Shown here: in pieces, positions 31,785 through 42,205 of the stretch
How positions within the stretch are numbered: position 1 is the stretch's first letter
Layout: each line of letters begins with the position of its first letter
Assembly: GCA_951799405.1 (NCBI GenBank)
Contig: OX637332.1
Span: forward strand, 7,135,001-7,199,000
Direction: 5' to 3'
Length of the DNA stretch: 64,000 nt
Source of the DNA: Agapetus fuscipes
Taxonomy: Eukaryota; Arthropoda; Insecta; Trichoptera; Glossosomatidae
Translations under genes and position numbers: made by a program
The notes under the pieces: generated by a model
Database searches by the model: none
The model's input: the letters and a program-made list of their open reading frames with translations, nothing else
What the model was told of the DNA's origin: nothing

Positions 31785-32006
31785 AATAATCTAGAATATA
31801 AGTTGCAATGAAATATAAACATTCAAAACTAATATGAAATGCATGCCCACAAACAGGTACGTGTAAGTTCGCGCTTACGAATGCTGAATTTGTACTTACA
31901 AATTAAAACCAAATCTCAAATGAACATAAAACCTGCAACTCTTGCCGACCTTCCTTGAAACAGGGGTGACATTGACAAAGTGAATTATTTTTTACACTTT
32001 GGGAGG
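31785..32006 (-). repeat. R element, copy A
   Basis: AATCTAGAATATAAGTTGCA to TTTTTACACTTTGGGAGG; the remaining few bases (GAGGTCAGCTTCATACCAAC) lie at 32684-32712 after the LINE-2 insertion. Confidence 0.8.
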
Positions 32007-32680
32007 ACTGAGAAATGCGAGAAAATTGAGATAAGACTGAATGAAAAAAGAGTTGAGGTCGTGAAAGAATTTGATTATCTGGAAAGCAAGTTTGAGTCGA
32101 ATGCGAAATTGACGAAATAATTGGAAAAGCGCGCTAGTAGAGGAAGAAGTGTAATGGAAACGATTGGAAGAATTGCAAGAAATTGGAAACTTACGCAGAA
32201 TATGAGATCGGCGGTCCACAATGGCATATTGGTTGGTGGAAGTGAGGCTTAATGAATGTGAGCTGAGTAAAGTATGTAAGTACGGTTGAAATGGCTTACC
32301 TGAGAGCAATGGCTGGAAAGACACTGAGTGATAGAGTACGTAATGCTTGAGTGATGAACGAGTGTGGTGTAAAAGAGAATATGAGAATGAAAGTACAAAA
32401 AAGTACGATGAGATGGTTCAGACATCTTGAAAGAAAGGATGATGAACAACTAACGAAGAAAGTGTACAAAGGAAATGTCAGAGGAAAGCGCGGAAGGGGA
32501 AGGCTGAGGAAAGAATGGTTAGACCAAATAGGTGAGATTGCGAAAGAATGGATTCTGCAGAGTGAGAATAAGAGAAGAGTATGTATGAAAAAGGTGATGA
32601 CAGCAAAAAGTGGAGGCGTATCTGCGGAGGTACCGGCAACCCCTAATGAAACGGTGGCAGGATACAGTACAGTACAGTAC
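32007..32680 (+). pseudogene. LINE-2 reverse transcriptase, copy A
   Basis: Plus strand: EVVKEFDYLES (the FxYLGS motif C-terminal to the catalytic domain), a stop where ELEK is expected, KRASRGRSVMETIGRIARN, a deletion at the TLMYGSEAW region, then MRWFRHLERKDDEQLTKKVY, GKRGRGRLRKEW and ENKRRVCMKKVM, ending near GNP-stop with an ACAGTACAGT tail. Frameshifts and stops show it is dead. Inserted in an R element (AGG at both junctions). Confidence 0.8.
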
Positions 32681-33399
32681 AGAGGTCAGCTTCATACCAA
32701 CCTATGAGTAGAGGAGATTTCTTGTGTAATTGGTACTTTTTCAAATAAATCAACAAAATATTTATATTTATTTAAGTATTTATATGCCTATATCATATTG
32801 TACGAGTATGCAGGTACACACCGCGGTGGAATAAAATTGATTTATTATTGATGTATTATATTTTTATTGAAACGGCATAAGCTGGTAGATGATTCTAGCT
32901 TTACATACGTCATACAGTGGGTTAATTTTTGCAAGAAAGTCGAGTACAGATTCTGTGCAATTTATTTTTTAACTTTTTTTAAAATTCAAGATGGCTTCGG
33001 ATGAGCTGAAAATTTAAAATGCGATTTTCTCAAAAACGGCTCCGACGATTTTTCTTAAATTTGTTGTGAATCCATTTATATAATAGTGCTATCTAATAAT
33101 TATAATCATTTCTTCATCATAATCTCGGTTTAGGTAGTTGCCATATAAAAGAAAAAAATAATGGAAAAATTCTCGGCAGTTAGAGGGTTAATAAAAAAAT
33201 AATGTAGTACAAATGTACAACAATAATAATGACCTATATATTGCCATCATTATTTTTTCCAAAAAATGAATCAAAAGTATAGCCGCCATACAAAGCCATA
33301 CAAAGTGTGATCAGTCGTTACTTTTTGAAAATATAACTAAAAAGTTTACCCACCATACAAAGTACTAGTTTGCACACAGAAGGGTTCAATGACCATCTA

Positions 33400-33620
33400 T
33401 AATAATCTAGAATATAAGTTGCAATGAAATATAAACATTCAAAACTAATATGAAATGCATGCCCACAAACAGGTACGTGTAAGTTCGCGCTTACGAATGC
33501 TGAATTTGTACTTACAAATTAAAACCAAATCTCAAATGAACATAAAACCTGCAACTCTTGCCGACCTTCCTTGAAACAGGGGTGACATTGACAAAGTGAA
33601 TTAGTTTTTACACTTTGGGA
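33400..33620 (-). repeat. R element, copy B
   Basis: Same copy as 31785-32006, with few differences. Its 5' end lies at 38965-38990, beyond the hAT insertion. Confidence 0.8.
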
Positions 33621-34294
33621 GGACTGAGAAATGCGAGAAAATTGAGATAAGACTGAATGAAAAAAGAGTGGAGGTCGTGAAAGAATTTGATTATCTGGGA
33701 AGCAAGTTTGAGTCGAATGCGAAATTGACGAAATAATTGGAAAAGCGCGCTAGTAGAGGAAGAAGTGTAATGGAAACGATTGGAAGAATTGCAAGAAATA
33801 GGAAACTTACGAAGAATATGAGATCGGCGGTCCACAATGGCATATTGGTTGGTGGAAGTGAGGCTTAATGAATGTGAGCTGAGTGAAGTATGTAAGTACG
33901 GTTGAAATGGCTCACCTGAGAGCAATGGCTGGAAAGACACTGAGTGATAGAGTACGTAATGCTTGAGTGATGAACGAGTGTGGTATAAAAGAGAATATGA
34001 GAATGAAAGTACAAAAAAGTACGATGAGATGGTTCAGACATCTTGAAAAAAAGGATGATGAACAACTAACGAAGAAAGTGTACAAAAGAAATGTCAGAGG
34101 AAAGCGTGGAAGGGGAAGGCTGAGGAAAGAATGGTTAGACCAAATAGGTGAGATTGCGAAAGAATGGATTCTGCAGAGTGAGAATAAGAGAAGAGTATGT
34201 ATGAAAAAGGTGATGACAGCAAAAAGTGGAGGCGCATCTGCGGAGGTACCGGCCACCCCTAATGAAACGGTGGCAGGATACAGTACAGTACAGT
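33621..34294 (+). pseudogene. LINE-2 reverse transcriptase, copy B
   Basis: Same structure and same disabling changes as copy A (shared stop after KLTK, shared TLMY deletion), so it was already dead before the duplication. The DYLGS motif is intact here. The ACAGT tail at 34278-34294 is the hAT insertion site. Confidence 0.8.
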
Positions 34295-34385
34295 TAGGGA
34301 TTGCAATCCAGCAGCATTTTCAATCCAGCTGGATTTTTGCTGGACCAACACTAATCCAGCTGGATCCAGCGCGGATCCAGCAATT

Positions 34386-35116
34386 TATTGATTTTCGAAG
34401 AAATGAAACTGATTTTTTTTTTAAATACTTAGGAAACGTGTTAATTAAACATTTTAACAAAATAACAAATCACAATAATCAAAATTATAACATAAACTCT
34501 TACTTTTAGAGTAGACACACAGAGTAAAAGTTTTAGCAAAAATAAGTATTTTCTTGACTTTTTATTAAGACAATATTTTTTTCTGGTACCTAGGATGATC
34601 TCAAGAAAAATATGGTATTAATGGTGTTGTCTCCCAACCGGCTTCTTAATGAACTGCATATATATCTGGCTGCAGAGAAGGCCCTTTCTGCCTTTACACT
34701 TGTTGGTTAGTTTCTGATAATCGTAATATTCTAACGTTGATAATCGTAAATTAAAGTTCGGTTTTCACCTCTTTCTCCCTCACTTTCATAAACAGTTATT
34801 TCCTTTTTTAATATCTTATAATCCTTCTGAGTTCTCGTTTCTTTCGGTTTCATGAAGTTTTCTTTCTCACATTTTAGCTTAATCTCCATTCTCCAGTTCT
34901 TGTTTCAATTCAAATTCAGTAGGTCCAGTTTATCCTGTCCATAGTTTTCGACTTCCATTATAATATCTTCTTGCTCTTGCACTGTTGATGGTTCCACTAA
35001 ATATGCGTTTACACGATTCAGCATATTTTCATCTCCTGACGCATTGCATATTTTTTTGGTAACGGTAAATTTCTTCGTCATACTTCTTAGGGTTCTGTCA
35101 TAGAGTTATAAAGGTA
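34386..35116. other. hAT internal sequence, no intact frame
   Basis: Lies between the left subterminal repeats and the transposase C-terminal fragment. Stops in all frames; probably decayed C-terminal coding plus 3' sequence. Confidence 0.35.
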
Positions 35117-35338
35117 TCAATGGGTTCTGTAGATAAATCTGCATGCCTGTACATCGGTAAGATGCCGTTCTTCGATTCTGTTGTGGAGTGCCTCAGAAAG
35201 ATCTGCACTCAAGATTATGTCGAACTGGCTTTTTAGTTTGTCTAAGACAAATTTTAGGGTTGTGTCAGCAGTTATCAAATTCGGCTCTCTTCTGGAGAGA
35301 ACTTCAACGGTCAGTTTAACCGGTTGAAAACTGGCGTC
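35117..35338 (-). pseudogene. hAT transposase, central fragment
   Basis: The minus frame reads QPVKLTVEVLSRREPNLITA and then TLKFVLDKL, matching the hAT pattern in which (L/F)-P---T--LS is followed by a helical K-LL segment near the RNase H-like fold. It ends at a stop at 35117. Broken on its N-terminal side by the nested element at 35339. Confidence 0.65.
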
Positions 35339-35410
35339 CTGGGCTGGCAGTCTCAACACAAACGGTAGATCCTACCTACCGATTGTCGTTCAGATTAGTA
35401 TGAACACCTG

Positions 35411-35790
35411 TCAATCTCTAATCAGCTGTTCACCTGCGGCCATTTTGTTTATTTTTTTTGTATGGGGACAGGTAACGACGGTAAGCGGTATCAATGCGAG
35501 TCTCGACATTGTCAGCTACCGGAATGATAGGTCGCCAAATGTACCGAGTGACGTTTAGGTACTTTTTTATGAAATACGTAGAATTATTAATCAGCTGTTC
35601 ACCTGCGGCCATCTTGGATATTTTTTTGTATGGCGACAGGTAACGATGGTAAGTATTATCGAAGCAAGTCTCGGCAGTCAGCTACCGGTCATGATAGGTC
35701 GCCAAATCAATTGAATGACGTTTAGGTGTTTTGTAAGAAATACGTAGAATTATTGATCAGCTGTTCCCTTGACGCCATTTTGTATGGCTT
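35411..35790. repeat. Tandem repeat, about 165-180 bp unit, 2.2 copies
   Basis: ATCAGCTGTTCACCTGCGGC starts units at 35411 and 35591, and a partial one at 35755. Each carries GACAGGTAACGA-GGTAAG, CAGCTACCGG and ATGATAGGTCGCCAAAT in order. The unit start resembles the internal CAGCTG-TCACTTGCGGCCAT of the MITE family at 10097/48831. Confidence 0.75.
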
Positions 35791-35879
35791 TATTGTATGG
35801 ACACGGTCAACGTATCTTCTCTACTAGGTCTACCATTCATTATTGTTGACCAAATCTGCCGCTATGATATGCCAGCAGC

Positions 35880-35985
35880 CTTCGAAGTATATAACCTAAG
35901 TTGCAGGGCTTATGACGCTTATTTAGAAAGTTCACGTGTAGCATGAGTAAACACGAACTTCCGCGTATTTGCTCGTGTTTAAAAT
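35880..35985 (+). repeat. R-like degenerate fragment
   Basis: GTTGCAGGGCTTATG and GTGTAGCATGAGTAAACACG are R-like, but heavily rearranged. Confidence 0.35.
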
Positions 35986-36124
35986 TTACGAAATAAATAA
36001 AATAAATAAAAAATAAACAAAATAAATTTAATAAAAAAAAATAAAAAACAAAATGAAATTAAAATTAAATTAAATAAATTCAAAAATGAAATCCTAAGTT
36101 ATTCACAACTATTATAAATATCAT

Positions 36125-36355
36125 AAATCTATAATCAAAGATCAAAGTTGTATTGATATTCAAGGGGATCATGTTTAATGCACGCTCACAAGCAGACACG
36201 TGTAAGTTTGCTCTTTCACATGCTGCATGTGTACGTATAAAATAAACCCTGCATTTTTTCCGACCTTCTCTGAAACAGAGGTGGCATTTGCCAAGTGAAC
36301 CATTTTTGAAACCATTGTGGTTCAGCCTCATACCAACCTATACGTCAAGAAATTA
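36125..36355 (-). repeat. R element, diverged
   Basis: CAAAGTTGTATTGATATTCA to ACCAACCTATACGTCAAGAA. Confidence 0.65.
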
Positions 36356-36364
36356 ACTATTTTC

Positions 36365-36612
36365 TAATCTAATCTAAGTTGCAAAGATATGTTACAATGG
36401 AGATTCACATACCATGCATTTTCACTACCAGACACGTACAAAATCGCGCTTGCACATGCCGCATGTGAACCTACAACATAAAAACCATCTCAAATGGACA
36501 TACACCCAGCAACTCTTGCCGTCCTTTCCTGAGACAGGGGTGACATTGGCAAAGTGAACCATTTTTACAGCATGGGTGGTCAGCCGCATACCAACCTATA
36601 AGTCAAGGAACC
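36365..36612 (-). repeat. R element, full length
   Basis: CTAATCTAATCTAAGTTGCA to ACCAACCTATAAGTCAAGGA; ACAACATAAAAACCATC variant. Confidence 0.85.
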
Positions 36613-36721
36613 CTTACCCTTACCATTTTAATTTTTTAAATTTAATTTTTTAAGTTTTATTTTTCTTTACTGTTTTTTTTAAATATTGTTTTATGAATTG
36701 TATTCAGTTTAAAATTTATTC

Positions 36722-36960
36722 CTTGTCTTGTAGGTTGATATGAGGCTGAACTCTCACATTGTAAAAAAATGTTTCACTTTGCAAAAGTCACCCCTGTTTC
36801 AGGAAAAGTCGGCAAAAGTTGCAGTGCTTATGTTCATCTGAAATTTGGGTTTTTATATTCTAGGTCCACATGCAGCATGTGTAAGCGAGAACATATACGT
36901 GTCTGCTTTGGTAATACATTTAATACTCGTATAAATCTTAAATGTAATTTCGTATTTAAA
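36722..36960 (+). repeat. R element, near full length, no tail
   Basis: TTGTCTTGTAGGTTGATATG to ATAAATCTTAAATGTAATTT; its 3' end abuts the target duplication of the PLE. Confidence 0.75.
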
Positions 36961-36983
36961 AAAAAAACATAGATAAGAATAAG

Positions 36984-37325
36984 GATAAATTGGGAAAATT
37001 TAGCAGGAGTGGTGTGTACCAGCTTAACTGCAACGACTGTCAAGCCATATACATCGGTGAGACAGGCAGGGCCATCACAACCAGATTAAAGGAGCATGCC
37101 AGAGCATTCAGGGGTCTGTCGGGATACTCGGAGATGGCGGACCATTGTATCGAGAATGGCCACACGTTTGACACGGCCAATACATTGGTCCTACACTCTG
37201 AGTGTTTTGGTAGACGTCTGATGGCTTTTGAGGCACTTCAGATCCACAGACACAGAGAAGTGGTCGTGAATATCCAGATCCCTCCTGTCTCCCCGCTGCT
37301 TATGTGCGAGGACAAGACCGTCTGA
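36984..37325 (+). pseudogene. PLE GIY-YIG endonuclease domain (C-terminal fragment)
   Basis: Open for about 113 codons to a TGA at 37323; the N-terminal reverse transcriptase is lost by truncation. DKLGKFSRSGVYQLNCNDC leads into the GIY-YIG core: GVY near residues 10-12, YIGETGR near 23-29 (with the conserved Arg), LKEHARAF, then an H-rich NGH motif and a late glutamate (FEALQI). The CxxC-like NCNDC before YIG is typical of Penelope-type GIY-YIG nucleases, which nick target DNA for insertion. The domain itself is undamaged in frame but has no start codon of its own. Confidence 0.85.
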
Positions 37326-37911
37326 TTACATTGTTTATTATGTCCTTGTGTAGGATGACACTGGTTTACTGGTTTTGCTGTTTGATTTTTCGAGATGACT
37401 GGTGTAGTGGTGCATTTGTCTTTGTTTCTTGTTTTTAATTGTTTTATTTGTTACTTTTTAGCTTTTTAATTTTATCCTTCTGATGTTTTTTGATCTATTT
37501 TTGATAATTTTGACCGTTTTAGCCTCCAACTTTGATTTATACTTATTTCAATCTATCCTTTATCTTGTATACATAATGTCTCACCAAATGACGTTTAATA
37601 TTAATTCTTATTCTTTCATAATTGCCATAAAACTAATTTAATGTTAACAGAATTTTTACTGAATATTTTACCTACCAAACTGAATTTTATACCTTTTGAC
37701 CAATTTTATTTTATTTATTTTATTTTATTATTAAAATGGACTTATAATTAATTAATTAGTTATTACCTAATAGATCTTCTCTTACTTGTTTAATTTATTT
37801 AATTATTTCATTAATTTAAAATCTTACTGTATGTGTTTTACCTACCTGACATCATTTGTGCCTATTGACAAAATTTCATAAAATAAAATTAATTTCTGTA
37901 ATCAAATCATA

Positions 37912-37945
37912 CCTGATGATGACCTTCTAGGTCGAAAACGTTCGT
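37912..37945 (+). ncRNA. Hammerhead-like motif of the PLE
   Basis: CTGATGA-T-GACC-ttcta-GGTC-GAAAACG. CTGATGA and GAAA are the invariant hammerhead core strands and GACC/GGTC is helix II. One extra T sits between CTGATGA and helix II, so self-cleavage is not assured. Hammerheads are known from Penelope-like elements; the match here is by eye. Confidence 0.5.
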
Positions 37946-38099
37946 AATTTTGTTTTAAAGATTTTAATCTTTTAAATAAAGTCTATAGTGAAAATAAACA
38001 GTGTTTTGCTTGAAAAATTTCATCCAAAAATTATAAATTGAAACAAAATGAATTTTCACAGTGTTAATACACAAACAATACAAAATATAGATAAGAATA

Positions 38100-38338
38100 T
38101 TTCAAATAACTGCAGATACTAGTTTACTCCAATCGTTTGCGTATCAGGCAGTTCAATTTGCTTGATACGCTACCATCAATATGGTAGTTACCACGAACGT
38201 TACCGTCAGTTGAGTCTACCAAAGCTCGTTAACATTGTACCGATGAAAGGTATTAAACTATTCGACCAATCATATGCACGCATTGACACCTAGCGGCGCT
38301 ATTGCAAACTTTCAAATAGGTATCTCTAACGTACCGTC
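38100..38338. other. Interior of the nested TIR element
   Basis: Contains short inverted GCGTATCA-GGCAG / CTTGATACGC and repeated ACGTACCGTC-like motifs. No coding sequence. Confidence 0.35.
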
Positions 38339-38389
38339 GACGGTAACAGGCTATCTACCGTCCTGATGAGACTGCCAGCCCTGGCGATC

Positions 38390-38620
38390 AACTCACTGAT
38401 TAGTGACCACTCGTCCGCTGAGAATTTAGTTTCTGAGCCAGTGTCTATGAAGGCTTTATCGATGCAAACTTTTCAACTTTCAGTAGAAACGTTCCAGCAT
38501 GCTGGGCAAACTGTTCCACCTAGCGCAGCAGTCAAGAATCAAACTCAATTCTTTGCCCTTTGCTTCCTTTATATATTTTTGCAAAAACATCTCATCTTTG
38601 GTAGGTGATCTTTTAAAAGT
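38390..38620 (-). pseudogene. hAT transposase, N-proximal fragment
   Basis: The minus frame contains LSLILDCCARWNSLPSMLER, the hAT signature RWNS----L-R, then (after a stop) KLKSLHR and, in another frame, SADEWSLISELIA, the segment that precedes the T--LS region. Multiple stops and frameshifts. Confidence 0.65.
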
Positions 38621-39251
38621 CTATACAACTTTTCGCATTTTATTAAAAAGTTCACCGTATCGCTGAATTACTTCATGTTCAGCTGGTGTTAGTTTAATTA
38701 CTACAACTAAGCCTTCATTGGTGTCCATGTCTTTGTCATCATAATAGAGCGGCAACATCACTCCCGCCGAGCTGTAAGAGCATCTAGCAAAACGCCAATG
38801 CTGGCAAGCCAGACTTTGCGACATTATTTGGAAAGTTTTATACTTGCGGATCCGCAGCGCTGGATCCAGCATCTGGTGCTGGATCCAGCAGGCCGAAAAA
38901 TACGCTGGATCCAGCTGGATTGCTGGATGAGGGATCCAGCAATTGCAATCCCTAAGTACAGTACAGAGGTCAGCTTCATACCAACCTATGAGTCGAGGAT
39001 TTTTCTTGTGTAATTGGTACTTTTTCAAATAAATCAACAAAATATTTATATTCATTTAAGTATTTATATGCCTATATCCATATTGTACGAGTATGCAGGT
39101 ACACACCGCGGTGGAATAAAATTGATTTATTATTGATATATTATATTTTTATTGAAACGGCATAAGCTGGTAGATGATTCTAGCTTTACATACGTCATAC
39201 AGTGGGTTAATTTTTGCAAGAAAGTCGAGTACAGATTCTGTGCAATTTATT

Positions 39252-39354
39252 TACTTCTGAAAAAGCTTATAGTCTATAAAAAGTTTTAAAAAAATCCGGT
39301 CCGGTCTATGGTTCTTTTTTAAGAAATCCTGTGCGGGAGACTCCCTAGATTTCA
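39252..39354. other. Unassigned
   Basis: Immediately after copy B of the duplication; nothing recognised. Confidence 0.25.
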
Positions 39355-39535
39355 GAGACTCAAGGGGTCTATGACACTTGTTGTAGTGCTGCAGAGGTGT
39401 TGTTTAAGAGCTTGGCCGTCGCTACAAAGCGCCAAGATCCAATTGCTGTAAGGCTGGATAGATTTTTAGTGCTATGAATATATTTAACACAGGGAAGAGC
39501 ATATTTGAAAATGTAAATGGAATTTTTTGCCTTGG
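39355..39535 (-). repeat. SINE-T, diverged fragment
   Basis: AGCTTGGCCGTCGCTACAAA, GCGCCAAGATCCAATTGCTG and AGAGCATATTTGAAAATGTA match the SINE-T body. The head is missing. Confidence 0.5.
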
Positions 39536-39654
39536 TTTGTTATTTATGGCTTAGTTTGAAGAACCATCGGTGAAAGTCAGAGACTTTAATCAAGAGTTTC
39601 ATAATTTATTTCCCGTTCAGGTATTTATGTCAGTTCCAAAAATTATAGAATTGG

Positions 39655-39738
39655 CCATGATTACTCAGCATTTACAAGAAATGAGAACGAACCTCCTCGG
39701 GAGTTAGTAAAACCTCCCTTCACGTAAAGTGGTTGCCT
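39655..39738 (+). repeat. SINE-S body fragment
   Basis: CAAGAAATGAGAACGAACCT, CTCGGGAGTTAGTAAAACCT and AAGTGGTTG match the 3' body of SINE-S (53210-53270, 56265-56320). Confidence 0.5.
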
Positions 39739-39887
39739 TCTTTTACGTTCGAAAATTTTACACGTGATTCTCCTTAATGGAGAAGTTGCACTGAGTGTGC
39801 TTTTTTCTGCGTATGTTTTAATACAGCAAAACAAGATTTTGATTATCTACAAAAACCAGGATAATCATTGTATTTGATTCATCTTTA
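39739..39887. other. Unassigned
   Basis: No family recognised. Confidence 0.25.
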
Positions 39888-40085
39888 GTCGGTGTTATGG
39901 CCACGGGGATCAAGACAGGTTATTTGGAACCGGATAACGCTGGTTCGAATCCCGCGACGATAACTTCGACCCTGGTTCAACAGATGCCGTTGCATGCACA
40001 CTAGCTTCTGCTTTCGCATGAAGACAACTGGCCAGGCGAAATAGGGTGGTGGATTGCATTCCTTTCCTCAAATCTATTTTTTAAA
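39888..40085 (+). repeat. SINE-L (tRNA-Leu-like head)
   Basis: GTCGGTGTTATGGCCACGGG, then B box GGTTCGAATCCCGCG, and body with CGCATGAAGACAACTGGCCA. Very similar to 3893-4095. Confidence 0.75.
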
Positions 40086-40159
40086 TAAAAATAAATCCTT
40101 TATTCATAGTTTTCCGTTTTTGGATGGATGTTTAAATAAAATAGGGATAGTATCCAATA

Positions 40160-40564
40160 CATATCGACGGTTAAAAGGAAGTAGGGCATAAGCGACAACA
40201 ACTAAGTTGTTCAGGAGAGCAGTTTTTAGTTTGAGATTGCAGAAAAATGGCATAAATTTTCTATTGTTTATCATATCGTTAAAATCAAAACTGCTCTAAA
40301 ATAAAAAAAATAAAGCTTTCCCATTTATGTGGTTTTACGATAATTTATGTCACAAGCGCCTTTAGGATAAAAAAGGCCAAAATCTTGCGGTTACACCAAA
40401 ACCATACTTCGAAAACGCAGTTGTTTGCTTGGGCAAAAACAACAAAATAATCATCGTAGAGCTATGAGAATTAGCGCATTAGAAAGAGCGATTTTTTTTA
40501 AGTAGGATAGAATTCATAACACATTTTTGACCAAAATATTATTCTTCCTTTTAACCGTTGATAT
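40160..40564. mobile_element. MITE with ATATCGACGGTTAAAAGGAA ends
   Basis: The left end at 40161 and complementary TTCCTTTTAACCGTTGATAT ending at 40564 bound about 405 bp of non-coding sequence. The right end is where the solo LTR 40565-41006 inserted. Short direct repeats CGGATAGTATACAATAC at 41021-41070 follow. Confidence 0.55.
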
Positions 40565-41006
40565 TGTTATGTTTTTAGGGTTCAAATAGTCTTCATATTA
40601 AAAAAATCTGGTCTTCTTTACAGGATATTTATTTTACACTTAGGTAGATTTATTTAACAACTTTTACTTATTTTTAACAATTCACATTTATGGTTTAGCA
40701 ATTAACATTTATTTCACATTGGTTCACTTACACTGTCTGTCGTGTTCAAAAGAAGACTGTCGTATATAAACTTACTCCTGCAAGCCGTTTGCTGCTTTTT
40801 ATATTCCAGCGATAGTAGTTACTAGAAGCCAATTTTGCTGGAACCTTCTTGAACGACGGTCTTCTAAAAGCTTTGAGTAGGTATATAATTAAATATCTCT
40901 TTACCCTAGGTACTTATAATAATTTATCCTACGTATCCTACTTATCAGCTATAAATGATATACCTACCTACCTAAATATTTATAAGTATTTGCTATTTAC
41001 GTAACA
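40565..41006. mobile_element. Solo LTR, 442 bp, ATAT duplication
   Basis: TGTTATG at the left, TTTACGTAACA at the right. ATAT flanks both sides (40561-40564, 41007-41010). Internal TTTATTTAACA and TTATTTTTAACAATTCACA repeats resemble the LTR at 22976-23430. Non-coding. Confidence 0.75.
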
Positions 41007-41074
41007 ATATATACGAAAAACGGATAGTATACAATACGTTTATACGAAAATACGGATAGTATACAATACATCCG

Positions 41075-41671
41075 TACCACTCCCTTCAAGTCTTTGATAC
41101 GCCCGTCATCCTGAGGAAACGAAAACAAATGAAACGTTATCAATTAAGGTTTGTTTCGCGCTGTCGGGTCACGGCCGAGGTAGACAACGACAATACCCAT
41201 CCTATTTAAACTCGAAATAAAAACGAAATTAATTGTTATCACGAACCTGCAGAGGCATCAAATACTTCAACTCAAATGCAGCGTTAAACCAAAAACATAC
41301 GAAAACTTTAACCGTACACGGAGACGCTTTTCCAGTCTCAAATACATTTTTTTGTAAACGCTACTGTTGAGTTGTATGGAATAATTTTGTACTTGGGGTA
41401 ATGGTATCGTATTGTGCGCTAGAAATAGCCAGATTGGGAGCGGTTCATTCTGTAAAATGACTTATTATTTTGCTCATTAAAGTCTCAATCAAATGCGATG
41501 TAATAATCAGAACAAGGAAAAGTTTGTGAAAGTAAACATTGAAGATTAATCCATCAAAGTGAATTAATTTATTGTAGTGCATTTTTATAACCGAAATCAA
41601 CTTATTTTTAATATGAACAACGTGTCCTTACTTATTTTTCTGCAAAATGATCTTTGTAACAATTATTGATT
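41075..41671. other. Unassigned sequence
   Basis: No recognised repeat or gene; 41140-41210 is slightly GC-rich. Confidence 0.3.
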
Positions 41672-42205
41672 GATTCCTTGACTTATAGGCCGGTATGAAA
41701 CTGACCACCTTTACTGTAAAATATGGTTTACTTTGCCAATGTCACCCCTGTTTCAGGGAAGGTCGGCAAAAGTTGCAGGGTGTATGTTCATTCGTGGTTT
41801 GGTTTAAATTTGTTAGTACACATTCAGCATCTGTAAGCTCGAACTTACACGCGTATATTTAAAAAAAAAAATTAGGCAGATTAATTTGGTGAGCGCTTTT
41901 TTTTTGTGTATCACACCTCAAGAGCCCTCTGCGAACTTGGTCGTCGCTGTTGAAAGCGCCAATTCTCAAGCAAAACCCGTCTTGCGGTCTTTGGTAAAGG
42001 TTTATGATTTTTTCAACCCAGCAAAGAGCAAATTTGAAAATTTAAATGGTGTATTTTTTTGTGCTCCGTCGGGATTCGAACAGACAACCTTCCATTTACG
42101 AGTCCGAAGCGTTACCACTGGACTACGGACCGGTCTAATGCCTTGTGGGTATGCATTTGATATAAGTTTTGAATGTTAATATATCTTTGCAACTTAGATT
42201 GAACA
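41672..42205 (+). repeat. R element split by SINE-T
   Basis: R from GATTCCTTGACTTATAGGCC to GAACTTACACGCG (41672-41860) continues at 42143 with TTGTGGGTATGCATTTGATA and ends CTTTGCAACTTAGATTGAAC. Confidence 0.8.
41880..42138 (-). repeat. SINE-T, full length
   Basis: Head complement GGACTACGGACCGGTC at 42119-42136, B box GGATTCGAAC at 42070, body ending at TTTGGTGAGCGC. Inserted in R. Confidence 0.8.

Larger units (their letters stand above)
31262..32968. repeat. 1.7 kb tandem duplication, copy A
   Basis: Copy A and copy B (32969-34294 plus 38955-39251) match in order through: CAAGATGGCTTC segment, an R element in minus orientation, a LINE-2 insertion, the rest of the R and about 270 bp of flank ending AGATTCTGTGCAATTTATTT. 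Copy A has about 100 bp (31596-31690) that B lacks. Copy A retains the uninterrupted ACAGT tail, the empty site for the hAT insertion in B. Confidence 0.85.
36982..38086 (+). mobile_element. Penelope-like element, 5' truncated, 13-bp target duplication
   Basis: ATAGATAAGAATA flanks both sides (36969-36981, 38087-38099). Order: C-terminal GIY-YIG coding region, about 590 bp of A+T-rich 3' sequence, hammerhead-like core at 37912-37945, AATAAA-type sequence and the terminal TTTTCACAGTGTTAATACAC. This terminus recurs at 12246 (inverted), 13350, 45633 and 57358, so this copy is the key to the family. Confidence 0.85.
35339..38383. mobile_element. Nested TIR element inside the hAT transposase
   Basis: Bounded by CTGGGCTGGCAGTCTCA at 35339 and TGAGACTGCCAGCCCTG ending at 38383, followed inward by ACGGTAGAT on both sides. 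It sits exactly between transposase segments ISELIA (right) and QPVKLTV (left), which would be adjacent in an intact hAT protein. CAGGG-type ends suggest a second hAT-like element. No clean target duplication seen. Its interior is filled with later insertions. Confidence 0.55.
34295..38954 (-). mobile_element. hAT transposon with perfect 8-bp duplication and empty-site control
   Basis: Termini TAGGGATTGCAAT and its complement ATTGCAATCCCTA. AGTACAGT flanks both sides (34287-34294, 38955-38962), the 8-bp duplication typical of hAT. Both ends carry clustered GCTGGATCCAGC-type subterminal repeats (34318-34383, 38866-38943), likely transposase-binding sites. Minus-strand transposase remnants lie at 38560-38390 and 35338-35117, separated by nested insertions. 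4,660 bp overall. Confidence 0.9.
32969..39251. repeat. 1.7 kb tandem duplication, copy B (split by a hAT element)
   Basis: Matches copy A at 32969-34294 and resumes at 38955-39251. Subtracting the hAT element and one AGTACAGT gives the copy A sequence at the junction base for base. Some copy A bases are missing near 33285-33310. Confidence 0.85.

Noticed and set aside
33912..34256. Minus-strand Phe/Leu-rich frames over the LINE-2 copies (also 31992-32449)
   Set aside because: Shadows of reverse transcriptase coding on the plus strand.
38366..38608. 80-codon plus-strand frame
   Set aside because: Antisense of the hAT transposase RWNS region and nested element end.
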